DNA of 64,000 bases from Tubiluchus corallicola (GCA_030141605.1 JAQGDQ010000194.1:289501-353500), one strand, 5' to 3'. Counted from the stretch's first letter, positions 38,001 through 50,999 are shown. Notes: a model not told the origin generated them from the sequence alone. Translations and numbers: made by a program.

Positions 38001-40434
38001 CCGCATAATATTACATGAGGCTTATTATCTAACCAGCAATGTTATAAAAATAAGCTTCGCTTCCTCTAAACTGAACACCTGTGACAAACTTTTACTCTCT
38101 AAATGAACACCTGTTCTATTCTTTGTAAACACAAACTCTGTGACGATAATTTCTTGCCTCGCATTAAATATGTGCCTTATCAGCTAAGTGAGTTCCCATA
38201 TTCTTTTAATAAATTTATCTAATCCAATTAGGAGGTCTCTTTATCAACATAATCTAATGAAGTTGATAACTCCATTAATTAATCACTTAATTCATGATTC
38301 CGAAATTTATTCATAACATTTCTAGTAACACACTCAAATGTGAAGCCCATGAAATCGTTTTTAAGCTGCAAAACTCTGCTAAACTGCTTGTTTTGCTCAT
38401 TTTTAGCCATATTTCTGGTTACGCAAAATTTACTCTAGATATTAAGTTATGTAAATAGCTGTTACTGCAAAATTTAGATTTGGAAATTTCTTGGTTTGCG
38501 TGTCTGACTGATCTGTGCCGTGCTTTCTGAAAAGCTGCTTGTAATTCTATTATGCTGTTTTTTGCCATTTTGCTTTTTATAATGCAAGTGCAACTACAAT
38601 CATTTGTTCGTCACACAAATCCTGTAGGAACATGCTGCTGATTTCAAGTTCAGAATCAGTATGAAAACATGAGCTTGTAATGTCTGAATCTTAAAAACAA
38701 ATTTTGATCAGAGACTTTCTATATAAAAATATTGTTTATTTTTTAAATCATTTAAGGAACAGCTCTTTTATACAAAGGAAACTCCTTCAGGACCCTAAGC
38801 GTTTGCTGCATTTTGGATGAGTTCATGAAACAGTAGGCAGTGATAACGTTATAATAGATAATTTGAACAGGTTTCTACTCTTCACACAATGTATTCTCAT
38901 GCAAAATTACATATGAAATGCATTTGCTTACTTTTGGCAAATTAAAAATCAATACTTGACAAAAATATTGAAAAAACATTTAGTAACTACAGTGTTTGTG
39001 CTGTAACACAGTACAGTATCACTTGTCAGAAGTTGGCTAATTTAGAAAATTCCAACTATCCAGATACAACACTTTGATACTCTTTGGCCACAAGTCTACT
39101 CTATTTTCAAGAAAAAATTCCTATTAAAAGGTGAAACACCTTAATTTCTCCTTGGTTGGTCGGTTGGTTTTTCCTGGAAGTATTCAATATTTAATAAAAA
39201 ACTGAAAAGTAATGCATAGTCACTGCAGTTAAAATACACAACAGCCACACAAATTCTTGCTGATGTTAGATTCTCTCCTCTGAAAAAGGATTTACAAGTT
39301 TAACATTTTCAGTTGTTAAGATAAGCTCTACGTATGCAATCAAAAACAAAAGGTTTCTGTTAAATTATAAAAAAAATTACATCTACTGCCGAATGTTTAT
39401 TTCAATGACTTACGCTAAAAGGATTCTTAACTGAATTTGACCATAAGAAAAATAAATTCCTGGTTAAATTTGGGATTTAACAAAACCCAACATGGTCTGC
39501 AAGGGCCTAACATAACCTGGCCTGAACTAAACCTTTTCTAGTTCACAACAGTACAACCTAACAAAACATAAGAAATGCAATTTAATCTAATACATTTTCA
39601 CAGATTACCGTGTTTGAGTTCAACTCTGCTGCTGTCTTTTCATTTACAGTACTACTAACTAGATTATTCCAGTTCCTACACCTTTTGCAATATCTACCAC
39701 GAGACGTTCAGGCAGTAACTTTAGATAAGGTTAACCTTGAATCATTTATACGGGTTTCATTCTAAAGTTATACATTTCACTGTCACATCTGTGAAGGTGA
39801 CCATTTGACGCTTGCAATTCCTATAAGCAAACATCATATGACACATCTAAGTTGTTAGGTTATTTTTATCTTTTTTAACATTTTCCAATATTTATGTGCT
39901 AGTCTGCATATCATATATGCGATAATCTAACATTAGTGCAACTGTGCTTATTTCATTAACTATGTGATGATCAGTGCTTAATTATAAATATTTGGTTGTC
40001 CTTCTGTGCTTTACTTAATGCTAGAAGTTTTGAAAAATTTGGTGTGTGCTGTTATAAAAGTAACAATGTACATGCGCCAAGTCATGTGAGTTATAATAAA
40101 TTATATTTTGGGTGGCCACTCTTTTAATTTAGTAGTTGCATGGTTTCGCTCACTTACAACGTCATGAATTGATGTAAACTATGCATTTTAATAAGAGCAA
40201 AATATTCTAATCAACAACTCGTGGACGTAAGTATCATACACCTCTTTCTATAAAAAAGAACAAATTATAGTATATAAATACTTCCACTGTTTAAATTTTG
40301 AAAAGCAATAACAAATTTCAAACCAGGCCAATATCTCTGCAACGAACTTCTGAAAAAGAGCACTTTTCACAAACACTTTGCATAAGTTGAACATAAGCTA
40401 TCTAACCAATAAACTTGACCAAAAACATGCTTAC
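35053..40434. other. Intron between Kunitz 3 (40435) and Kazal 2 (35052) exons
   Basis: AT-rich except for a more GC-rich island at about 36700-38200. Short TA tracts lie at 35540-35560 and 35640-35650. No exon recognised. Confidence 0.5.
36700..38200. other. Unassigned compositional island
   Basis: Base composition changes from AT-rich intron to mixed sequence, most clearly at 37480-37960 (ctccagacttgatcttctcc, cgcgcgaatgctgcaacgcg). No long open frame, inverted ends or LTR pair seen. An old LTR or transposon is possible but unproven. Confidence 0.35.
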
Positions 40435-40614
40435 CAGGTTCGGTTCCTTTACAAAACGCTACACATTCCTCCTTCGTAAAAAACCTATTTTCATTGCCAC
40501 CGCAACCACCATACACGAACTTTTCACACTGTGCAGTTTCACTATTCCAGAACCAAGATGGGAAATATGCCAGACAAATACCACTTTTTGGTGGAAGTTG
40601 ACATACTTTTTTTG
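40435..40614 (-). CDS. Exon: Kunitz domain 3 (P1 Leu)
   Basis: Phase 1-1 exon of 60 residues with six Kunitz cysteines: KKVCQLP, SGICLA, AQCEKF, YGGCGGN, EECVAFC. P1 is Leu and P1' is Ala, which predicts elastase- or chymotrypsin-like targets. The acceptor is ttccag and the donor gtaagc. It ends the run of three closely spaced Kunitz exons; the next exon downstream is 5.4 kb away. The core GGCGGNENRF motif is intact, so folding should be normal. Confidence 0.9.
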
Positions 40615-41199
40615 CTGGAAGTATATAACAAAACTGATGTACATAAAGTATGAACCAGGGGACAATAATATAAAGTTTAATATGTAACACTTAATAAGAA
40701 TGTTAGTTTCTCCCATGTCAAATTTCCTTATAGTATTTTTAACACTAGGAACATTCTGATTTTAAATTTTGAACCTCTCGCACATTCTGTGCTGCTTTTA
40801 TCATCAATTCTCTTTGTTTTTCTGCACGTGTCATTTAATCCGAATGTGATACCTTTGGGAATCTAGTTTTTTAAGTGTGCACAAAACATTGATTTCTTCT
40901 TCAGGAATCCAAGTTGTTTCAAATTAATGAGTTACAATATAGCAACATGTTTCCAAAATAGTTACAAATAGTTACTCTGAAATATGAAATGCAGGCTATT
41001 TTATTTCGTGCTGCAATTCAAATTCAAATAAAATCATAAAAAATTGTAATAATAGCCACATTCTAGGCTTTCACAAAAGGATATGACCCACACTTAAAGC
41101 GTTGTACTTTTGGGGACATGCAAACTCAAATAGCGTCCTTCGCAGCACAAACTCTGCATTGCACAAGCTTTGCATTTGCTAATAACTTGTCACGGCATG

Positions 41200-41278
<79 letters not shown>

Positions 41279-41706
41279 TTTACTTTATATTGTCAATTTG
41301 TATCCTCTCAAAAATATCCTAGAACTTTGATACTTTCATCCACGCAGAAAATTAAGTTGTTCAGGAATAATTAGAATAACAACAAATTAAAAAAAATTAG
41401 GTTGAAGTCCAAATGGCACGTGTAAAAGATTTGTTGTCTATAACAGAAATAATAATTACAAATTTCCATTTAAATCTGATCTATTTCAATGTAACCCAAC
41501 CTGATTAGAGATGGGCCTGAATATCCTGTTCCAAGCAGTAGCTAACTAAACTAACCAATTTCACCTAATCCAACTAAACAAAGTCAACATAATACTTAAT
41601 ACAATAAAACCCAAATCTGTATAAGTGAATCTAGACTACATAACTTAATCACATTTCATCTGATCTTAGTATAATTAATTTTAACAAGAAAGTTAAGTGA
41701 GCTTAC
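40615..41706. other. Intron between Kunitz 2 and 3 with long TA microsatellite
   Basis: The (TA)n run lies at 41202-41276. The remainder is unremarkable. Confidence 0.7.
41202..41276. repeat. (TA)n microsatellite
   Basis: About 37 uninterrupted TA units; likely polymorphic and cruciform-prone. Confidence 0.95.
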
Positions 41707-41874
41707 CTCCTCCACAATAAGCTGAACATTCTTGCAATGTGGGAAAGTTATTTTTGTTGCCACCACATCCACCATATATGAATATTTCACACATTTTAGT
41801 TTTACCATTATAGAACCATCTAAAAATCCGTGCATAACAAAGACCACTATCAGATGGAAGATCGCATGCATAAC
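41707..41874 (-). CDS. Exon: Kunitz domain 2 (P1 Tyr)
   Basis: Phase 1-1 exon of 56 residues read from the acceptor aatag to the donor gtaagc. It contains no in-frame ATG at its start, so it was found by translating between splice sites. All six Kunitz cysteines are present: YACDLP, SGLCYA, KMCEIF, YGGCGGN, QECSAYC. The P1 residue is Tyr and P1' is Ala, which predicts chymotrypsin-like targets. Sequence and flanking introns resemble the next Kunitz exon upstream at 42174-42353, consistent with duplication of a single exon. Confidence 0.9.
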
Positions 41875-42173
41875 CTATTAAAAATGTATAAAAGGTTGTT
41901 TAGCGCCTTTACAAAATTGGGTGACAAATAGCATTTCACAAAAAGTTTGCTTTTTCTACAACACAGTTCCAGAATTCTACAATATACATACACCATATAT
42001 ATATATATATATATCCACCAGGAACTACAACTCCAACAATAAAAAAAACTAAAACATCAATCAATGTAAATGAAGAAATTCATCCTGACTAGCCTAGACT
42101 GAACCTCGGTTACCTAACTTAATACGATCTAATCAATACTCATAATTATTTTTAACAAAAAGAACAAGTTTAC
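41875..42173. other. Short intron between Kunitz 1 and 2
   Basis: 299 bases with a short TA run at 41995-42014; nothing else recognised. Confidence 0.85.
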
Positions 42174-42353
42174 CACCTGGCTGGCCTTTGCCACAAATAG
42201 CAGCACACTCATCCTTTGTACGGAAGTTATTTTTGTTGCCAAGACATCCACCATATATGAATTCTTCACAATGTTTAGCTTTGTTATTCCAGAACCATCT
42301 CGGCATATATGCCTGACAAGGACCTGATTCTGATGGAATATTGCATATATTGC
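42174..42353 (-). CDS. Exon: Kunitz domain 1 (P1 Gln)
   Basis: Phase 1-1 exon of 60 residues with the six Kunitz/BPTI cysteines: NICNIP, SGPCQA, KHCEEF, YGGCLGN, KDECAAIC. The WFWNNKAKHC stretch and the YGGCxGNxNxF signature are typical. By BPTI numbering the P1 residue after Cys14 is Gln and P1' is Ala, so classic trypsin specificity (Lys/Arg) is not expected. It is the first of three Kunitz exons within 2 kb; introns of 299 and 1092 bases separate them, suggesting tandem exon duplication. Acceptor tggtag, donor gtaaac. Confidence 0.9.
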
Positions 42354-43375
42354 CTACCAGAAATGTAAAATAAATAATTAATTGTTGGGCATTTTTGCAA
42401 AGCATGATTTCCAAGTAAACCAAATAGAGTTGAATATGTTTGGAAGCTGGAATGTTTTCAGGGTAAGAAGAAACACTCAATGAATTGGAATTAATGTTCT
42501 GCTTGTGAAATAACTAAAGACTGTCAAAATAATGTAAGCAGTAACGAGAATGATTGAATGAATTTGATTTAAATGTGATGTGTGAAAAATGAGTCTAAAA
42601 AGTAAAGACGAAATGTAAGCTCACTACTCACTGTGTGTGTAGTCATGTACTATATACTACATTACTGTATGTGGTAATATATGGCTACAGAATAACTGTT
42701 GTTAAGATAGCACGTTATGCTGTAACTACTATGTGAAATAAGTCTTTACTTAAGAAAGTTATGCCTAATGACGCCAAGAAAATCGTTAAATGAAGTCGCA
42801 CCTTCCGGGGGAATTAACGTAAAATCAGGCATATGATTCCAGAAGCAAAGTTTAATTACAATTTGCTCAAAATTAAATCAGGTATTTTATGAACTTTACT
42901 CCTAAATTTCTTCATTTTGTATTTATTAGAAAGCAAAAAATATAGATATTTATTAAAAACAATGGACCTGGGTCAGCATTACCAGAGGAAGCTTTTTTTG
43001 TTCCAACACACAAAATAAAATTTTCAGTGATGGGCCCAGTATTAAGTACTTGACACCGGCTCTTATGAATGCTATTGTAAAAATGAGATACTGTAATGCA
43101 TTTATGTCACGTTTAGCTGTTATATAAGTAAGTGCCAGGACTTCAAAACAAAACAAAATATTATTTAGAAAACCCAGCTTCCATACCCTAGCAGATGTGA
43201 ATTATTACCTCACTTCACAGTAAAGTTTTCCAGTTACCCATTTAAAGTTTTCTAAGCTGTTAATCCCCCTTTCTAAGTTGTTACCACGTTCTACATGAAT
43301 AAGTTTATGCAAATCTAGCATCAGCAGTTCAAAGCCAGAAAACACTAAAAAATATTTTGGTCAAATAATATTTAC
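42354..43375. other. Intron between Kazal 1 and Kunitz 1
   Basis: No repeat or gene recognised. Confidence 0.6.
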
Positions 43376-43552
43376 GTATACAATCGTCGTTGTCTGCTCT
43401 TTTTAAGTCTGGCCACCGCTTTGCTTCACATTCTAATTCACACAGATTATCAAACTGCCTTCCGTCACTTCCACATACAGGATCAAATTTTTCCTCACAG
43501 GTACACTTTTGTGCATAAACGCCACTTCTACCCATCATTGCAGACCGACCCT
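43376..43552 (-). CDS. Exon: Kazal domain 1
   Basis: Phase 1-1 exon of 59 residues with six cysteines in Kazal order: KCTC, DPVCGSDG, FDNLCELEC and a final DDC. The VCGSDGxxFxNxC core is diagnostic. The first two cysteines are separated by one residue, as in agrin- and follistatin-type Kazal modules rather than classical pancreatic trypsin inhibitors. By alignment to ovomucoid, the reactive-site P1 residue (second after Cys2) would be Glu, so a glutamyl-preferring target or no inhibition is possible. About 15 polar residues precede the domain. Donor gtaaat, acceptor ttcag. Confidence 0.88.
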
Positions 43553-44641
43553 CTGAACAATAACAAAAAAAATCAGACAAAAATCAACTTCTTTTACAAG
43601 GATTTTGAATAATTCTTGAAAAAACTAATACTTTCAGACGAGCCCAGTATGATTTAATTATGCTCTTCGTTGCTCGCTGCCATGGCAACTTTCTAATTAA
43701 AGCAACAAAACTATGACCTAATTACGATTTTCAGCTCCAGAATGAAACATTAGAAGTAATCATCATACATATATCAGCATTGGCTAGAGTTGCAAGATGT
43801 AAATTACTACGTCTTGTAAATAAAAATAACAAAAATGTTATTAATAACTGCATATCAACCAAATTAAACAAACAAAAAGATCCATGAAAAACACATTTTT
43901 AACCCATATGATGATATTTACTTAAAATTAGGTAGAGCTTGCTACTCCTTTATTCTCGCACTTCTAAACAGCATTTAAACAGTGAGAACTATCCTTGGAC
44001 GGCTTTTGAGGTACACGTGAAACTCAGAGCGATAATAATTACCGCACATAAAATTAGTGCAATACTAATATTTTTGGGAATATTTAGAAAATACACGTCA
44101 GCTATTTCTTGTGTTTATCAAAATTAGAAAAGAACATTAAAATGCCTGCCTCTGATAATAATAATTAATAAATAACAAATATTTCACTTGTACCATATTG
44201 AATTTGTGTATTGTGAGGATATTCAAAAATTACAAAAACTTCAAGGCAAACTTTTTAGACATTGGTAAGGATTTGCTGACGAAAAGCAAACAGGAATAAC
44301 AGTTTTCATAAGATTAAGTACAGTATACCAAAGCAAAGTGTGTTAACTACAATCGTCACGTGAAATGTGGGCAATGCGAATTATACGTTCAGTACTGCAG
44401 TTGTTTAACGTGGGCTTACTTAATTATGCATTAGTCTGTGTATAGAGTGATTTACAGCATGATCTTGCTTGGAAACAAAAATGAACTAGGTAAGGTTCTA
44501 CTTGAGTGTTAAAACTGTTAGTATTACAATAGCATGGGCTGTTAGGCGTTGTCGAGTGTACACAAATGCGTTGTCCTGTGACCTTTTAACGGTCATCATC
44601 AATCGCTGGAACTGTGAAAAGGCAACACACAGATAACTTAC
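43553..44641. other. Intron between lustrin and Kazal 1 exons
   Basis: No repeat or gene recognised. Confidence 0.6.
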
Positions 44642-44827
44642 CTGGAGTTACATCAAGTCGAACTTGGATTTCTACAGGGCAACACACAGATGTTCTTCCC
44701 ATTGTCTCATCGGGATGAAAGCATTCATAACCACTCGGACATTGAGTTTCGTTCACACAAGTACGAATTCCAAAAACAGAATCCTTGTCATGTATAGGTG
44801 AGCCTGTTCTGCAGGGATTAATTTGTT
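44642..44827 (-). CDS. Exon: lustrin-type cysteine-rich domain
   Basis: Phase 1-1 exon of 62 residues. The pattern is NPCRTGSP, a spacer, RTCVNETQCPSGYEC, a second spacer and a terminal SVCCP: six cysteines in the arrangement of the lustrin cysteine-rich family (Pfam Lustrin_cystein), with the diagnostic CPxGYxC and final CC. The acceptor is ttttag and the donor gtaagt. In other animals this module is often found beside Kunitz and WAP domains in extracellular and biomineral-matrix proteins, which fits this gene. Its activity is not well defined. It is the only copy in the window. Confidence 0.8.
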
Positions 44828-45860
44828 CTAAAAAACACAAAAAGGTTCCCCAAGAATGACATATGTTGCAACTAAGGTTAATATTAAGCAAATTCTTAAC
44901 ATTTTTTTAGAAATGCTAACAGAAATTTGCAGAAAAGGTCCTAAAAAGCATTTGGGTCAGTCAAAACTACGTAAACATTTCTAAATTTCTTGTTTTAGAA
45001 AAAGTACAGTCATTTTTTTTTAAAATGCACAACTGCTATTTGTAGCAGCTGCAAATTCATTTGGGGCATAGACACTTTGACAGTAGACATTTTAGTGTAT
45101 GAGCCATTAACAGATTTAACAGCCTCAAAATCAAGATGCTTGCAAAAGAAAGAGTAAATATTATTTTTTATTTTCTGTATGACCTGGCCACAGAATGAAA
45201 TCCATGATCTTCTAAGTTCAACAATCGCCAAATGGTCAGCAAAAAATTTGGGGGTTGTCACAAAAAGTTCACCAGCTGCGAAAATTTTTCTAAAAAGTTC
45301 AAAGTTTGCTGCCAAGGTCGCAAAACTTTCCACTTCGCCAATGCTTCACAAAACTATTGTAAAGTTATATAATTGACAAACATTTGCAAATTTGTTACAT
45401 ATTATGAGTGATGTTCGTCAACAATTCAAAACCAGCAAAAACTTACCAAACATTTTGTGACAACTTTAAAACTACTTTTTGATCATATAGCAACATTTCA
45501 ACCAACCTCGGTTGTCCGGCACGTTTTCTGTCAAAATTCCGTGAAACTGTCGTGCAAAAGTTTGCATTTTTGTGCACTGCCCTGGGACACTAAAACTGGC
45601 CATCACAACTACTTTATCAAATGTAAATATGTTCGTTTTCCTTTACATCACTAGACCGATTTGTCCAACAGAATGGTGAATAAAATGACGAGAAGTGCTT
45701 ATTTGCTTAAAAGTCGTGAAAATATGCACAATGTTTTGTATAGAGCCCATCTCAGTGCATTTGTTGATTTATGAACGAATGAGACGCATACGTAATGTTC
45801 GTATACATCACAGCAAAATGATGCCGACTACAAATATGATAAAAAACAATATGTAGTTAC
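44828..45860. other. Intron between WAP and lustrin exons
   Basis: 45180-45560 contains recurring blocks of the kind gcaaaa(a/c)ttt and aaaaagttca. They produce a 107-codon minus open frame (45010-45333) without domain features and are read here as a modular repeat, not a gene. Confidence 0.45.
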
Positions 45861-46019
45861 CTCCTAACACTGGGCCGACACAAATATTTTTTCCTTTGCA
45901 AGTATTTGGTCCAGGACAACAGATCTCACCCTTTCTTTCACAATAATATGGTTCGTGTTTGCATTCCATTAAAGAATCACATTCAAACGAAGGGAGATAA
46001 AGTGGACATTTTCCTTCTT
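45861..46019 (-). CDS. Exon: WAP four-disulfide-core domain
   Basis: Phase 1-1 exon of 53 residues with eight cysteines in WAP order: a first Cys in EGKCP, then three single cysteines, the adjacent pair in EICCPG, and two closing cysteines in NTCKGKNIC. The acceptor is ttgcag and the donor gtaact. WAP domains are small secreted folds held by four disulfides, often serine-protease inhibitors or antimicrobial proteins. The module is the second seen in the gene. It follows a 14.5-kb intron holding a long-TIR transposon only about 310 bases upstream of the acceptor. It has no ATG of its own, as expected for an internal exon. Confidence 0.85.
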
Positions 46020-46329
46020 CTGCAATAAAAATTATTTCCCTTTAATAAAACACAATAATACCTATTAGCCAATTTGAAAATGCAAAGTATGGCTGTGTTA
46101 TTTCGTCGCAGTAATGCAGCAAACACTAAGAGTTATTTTGGAGATTTTGGCTATAACTAACAAGTGATGATTTTATTTCGCAGCACAATACTTTAACTGT
46201 CTAAAGTGTCTATATCTTTTCATTTCCTTTTTGATATGTGTTCATATGATTTTTTGCAGATTTCCTTTCTTAACAATACAGCTTTTTGTACACTGCAAAC
46301 AATTATAATATACTTACTATAGGTTTATA

Positions 46330-47608
46330 GGCACTCTTTTAGAATTCAGGTCCCGCTCAATTTTCGCCGAGCAATCGTCGATTTTGATATGATTGCTTAG
46401 TGCAATATGATGATCTGCGCTGCACATATGATAAGATAGTTGATCACCCGAGTTTCATTTATGGCAGAATAAGTTTATGAAATAATACTAACAACTGTTT
46501 TTATAAAAAACAAAAAATTGACATCTGACTCAATTTTTGATGCACTGGATTGCATAAATGTTTTTTCAACCTGAATAAATAATTGAATTACTACAAGCAG
46601 TGTTAAGCATCTTTGTTTAGAGAAGTGTGTTTGTGCTGAAACGGCTAAGTAATAAGTAATTTTCATAATCACAATTATTATTATTATGCATTAGTGTATA
46701 AGTGCGCCACAGTTAGATTGTAATTCCCTCATTTTAATAAACGTTTCATTTCCGTATCTTTGAACTCTTTATACCTAATTTTTAACGTTATGTTTCCAGA
46801 CGACTTTTTCGATACTCGCGCGTTGTCTGGCACGCAGGTTGTTTACATTGAATTCTAGTTAAAAATTAAAACGCAAATTTTTCACGTTAAATTTTAGTCA
46901 AGGGTGGGCTAGATACAAATTAAAATAATTATATAGCAAGTTAATTTAGGTTAACTGAGATAACGGGAAACGTGTAAGCTTTTTTGAGTGGTTGCTCTGT
47001 TTCTAAATTTGGTAAAAACAATTAATCCTTTGTTGAAACAAACAGTAGACTAACTCAGCGAGCCAGCGAGTCCATTGAGCAATCAACTAATGTCAGCCTT
47101 TGCAAGAGAGCAGAGCTAAATGTTATTCAGCAACAGACCTATTAGTGTTAAATGCCACGAATACTTGCTTTTCATAGTTGATACAACTTGCATTTTTACC
47201 AAACCAGCCCTTTTGGGGCTAGGTTCTAGCAGAGCCGACAAATATTTCCAAAAGTAAACTCTGATTTTCTATAACATAATAATAATATAAAAACCACCGA
47301 AAAATGTCATTTTAGCCAACAATTTATTTATTCAGTGAAATGAACTAACGTTTCGACTGAATAAAGTCATGTTTGCATTTTACTGTTTCAGCGTTATCTC
47401 AATTATTAAATAAATAATAATGTGTACTTTCACAAAATTTTATAGCCAAAGTCACAAACGCACTAGACATAAATACACTGACTGCTTGTTGATGGTCAGA
47501 GGGCAATCGTGAGAGCAATGCAGATTGTCATATTGCGCTAAGCAATCATATTAAATCAGATTATCGCTCAGAGAAAATCGAGCAGTACCTGAATTCTAAA
47601 AGAGTGCC
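46330..47608. mobile_element. DNA transposon with ~90-bp terminal inverted repeats, copy A
   Basis: The left end GGCACTCTTTTAGAATTCAG and its inverse at 47589-47608 open an imperfect inverted repeat of about 90 bases, including atatgattgcttag(t/c)gcaatatga. No transposase frame; no clear target duplication. A second copy lies at 60778-61478. Confidence 0.8.
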
Positions 47609-50600
47609 AATTTTTGTTCTGTTCCATGGTACTTCGACTGTTGATTAGGAATTTTTACTTTGCTGCCGCACCTAAGTACTCTAGATAATGATATAGCCAC
47701 ATCCTTCAAATGCACCCTATGTTACGAATCGTTCATGACGGGGTCGGAGAACAAAGGTCTCTATTGCAAAGTTCACAAGTTGTCCATGCTTGCCAGCCAA
47801 GTAAAAATTTGAAAAATATTTGTTAGCACTTTCAATCTTCAATAAATCCTTTTTTAATTATTGGATTGGTTTTATGTGCTTATCTTAAAATGTATGAAAA
47901 AGTGCTGCTACAACAAATTTGTCAAGAGTTATAAATTTATGTCATCATACACTTGCTGCAAAAACATTTTCTCAGCACAGCCAGAAACTTAAATTCTGAT
48001 ACACCCATGCAAAACACGAATTAAAGGTCAAAAACAGCATTCTTTATGAAGTTTCACTTTTACACAAAAGCAAAGAGAAAATGCTTTAAGACGTTCTTAA
48101 CTTTTCTTGGTGGTTTATGTAAGAGGAAATCGGTTACGAAATTCTGAAGAATGTCTGGAAGCTACTGGACCTTGTTTTGCACATGCAAGACCAATGCCTT
48201 AGTTGTGGCACAGCATTTGTTTATCAAATCATTCAAGTACCACATTACCTGACCTTCTCATTCTGCAGAAGTCAATGAATGTAGTAGTCGCTATGCTTTA
48301 ACTCGCTTAGCAGAACCTTACCATGAAATTTACCTTAGCAGAACACGAGAAGCAATCATACTGCAGTCAGTGTATTAGCTCAATAATTTTATTTTGATAG
48401 CAACAACATATGTTGATTGAAATGTTATGCGGATAGCTGTTAATTAATATGTGACATATGTCACATATTATTATTATTATATGTGAGTATATAATATAAT
48501 TTGTGTTAAGAAAACACTGTTTAGTCAGTTTCGCTGTATGGCAGCTCTAAAAGGAAACTCAGAGAAACTGGTGCTAAAACAATCAGGTAGTAATAATATG
48601 TCACATCAACGGTAAATTCACAAGCTCCATAACGTATGGTTTAGGGCTCTGCTGCCCTCCGTTAGGATTAGAGAAGTAACTGCACAGCACTCCGGCAACC
48701 TGTTCAAGCTTTGACAAAGTAATTGCTCGGAACTCCACATGGATTATGTAACCAGTTAGATATGTAATTCCAATTGCCAAAAAGATGAAAGACTTTGATG
48801 ATTGCAAATAACCGACAGCACTCAACTGTAGCCACTCATTTGGGTTAGGCTAACTAGTTTATTTTAACTAGTTTCTGTTTAGCTTAACATATCTTATATA
48901 ACATGTAAGGAATCAGTAGCCATCTTGATGAAGCATCCAAACATCCATTTTGCTTACAAGGACCCCATACCACAGACACATATATCAAGTGGTGCAAAAA
49001 TGTGCTGAAGTTTCAATAACGATATTATAGGATTAACACAATGGCTTAAAATTTCCTACACTGATGTTACAATCACTTAAGTGTAAACATCATCAATTTT
49101 ATGTCATTCTCTTTAATTTTTCCAAAGATACGGAAGTTTTAAAACAACATGGGCAGAAGAAAATTATTCCAATTACTCCGAGCTTACATTGTTTTATTTC
49201 CATCATAATTTTCTTTTCAACTTTTGCATACTGCTACACATTCAGTCATTCAACTTTTTCACTTGTTAAAATTGTTAAATCTTGTTCATTACTGTTCTAA
49301 ATTTCATTGGTTTCTGAAGCCTACATCTACGCATAATTTCTAAGCCTTTTTTTCACACCTGAGCTGATTTTATCAGTAATTTTTGTCACTTGTTTTTTGC
49401 CTTTCAACATGACACTACTGCAGAATTTGCTGTGAAATAAAATCTTAAAACTAAATTTTGCACCTCGCAATTGTTAAAATTTACAGCTATTTATCTATGT
49501 GTCTAACATTTTCACTGCAAACTAGGTGAAAGCAAGAGGTTTTTGCTCCCTGCACTCAACAATTTTTGCCTTTGTTTCCCCTAAATAAAAAATGATTCTG
49601 TGCAGGTATCGTGCACTTTTTTGGGGAACTGCACATATGATGATTTCTACGATAAAGTTTTGTTCTTGACAGCAAATTTTTCTCAGTATTTTACTTTCTG
49701 TGGTGAAGACCATGATGTAAAAACGTTGATTTCTTTATTGTTTTTCTGCAACATATCGAGTACTTTAAATATGTATACGTATCAAGGGCTTCAGACATAG
49801 CTATTTCATAATTGATGATTAGCATCGTTCCATTATTTTCAATATGCAAACGTTTTCTGGTTATTTGGTTATAACTTCAAGCTAATAGAATCGTAAACTT
49901 GTAATTATCACAACCAAAAGGTAATGAGCAATGAATTACATCAAGATGTGAAATTTCGACTTTGTTGGGCACTTGTTTCTAATGTTATTGTAGTCTAAAC
50001 TTTAGAACATTTGTTCTACTCCACCTGATATAAACAGAAGCCTCGTAACTGCTTATTTGTGATGTAGTAGTCACAATTAAAACAATTAAACTATGCAGTA
50101 GCAACATTAGTAAGACTATTATAATACTTTAGATTTTACTCTGAAAAAAATTCCTGGAATGGCAACAGGGCATCTAAAATTTTAATAGAGCAGTTGTCTT
50201 AACACTTTCCTTGGTTTCAGAAGATGTGTCAATGGCACCAATAATATTCAAGGAAAGTGGCATTCAGTTTTGAAATTTGATAAAAATAATGTAGAGCTTT
50301 TTAGTTTTCTATCAGATATAAAAGCTTGAGCAGAATTCAAGGGTAGGTAAAGTGCTTTGACTGTGGCAACCAAGGCCAAAAACCTACATAATGATCAAAA
50401 TTACTGGTATTATTTTAATAGAAGTAACTAAATAAACTTCACATAACTCAACTGTGGATTGAAATAGGAAAATATCTTAGCTGTATAGATCTATGAACAT
50501 GCATGAAAACACAGCAGTCAAAACTATGGGGAATTTAATCATTGATTCAACACACTCCAGAAGTAACTCAATTCATTCAGACTGCGGCGCTCGCATTCAG

Positions 50601-50999
50601 ATAGCTATTTGCTTAAAATCAACAATGGGCTCTCACCAATAAAATGGTCGGAAGTTGACGAATCTGACACAGAAACAGAAACTGACAAATGTAATATTGG
50701 TACCCTAACTGAAATCAAAGCAGAAGCCAAAAAATTCATAAACAAGGCCAAAGACAGAAAAAGACTTGAAATGGTAATAAAAATTTTGCACTGTTGGCAT
50801 CAAAATAGACCAGATCTCAGAAAATAATGTTAATAAACAGAAAACTAATCACAATAGAGAAAACAGTTAATCAAACAAACCAAGCAAATTAGCCACAAGT
50901 CCCATTGTGCAATTAGCGAGCCAGTTTCTCACAGCTCTCTATTGTAAAAATAGAGCATTGTAGCAAGCCAGACTATCCGTGTGGGCCTTTAAGATGCTA

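Noticed and set aside
45010-45333. 107-codon minus-strand open frame
   Set aside because: Lies in a modular intronic repeat, has no recognisable domain and would interrupt the exon series.
48601-48825. 74-codon minus-strand frame with a hydrophobic stretch
   Set aside because: Could be a membrane segment, but lacks phase 1 splice sites and any similarity to the neighbouring exons.
50609-50827. 72-codon Glu/Lys-rich plus-strand frame
   Set aside because: No domain recognised and no splice context; possibly transposon-derived.
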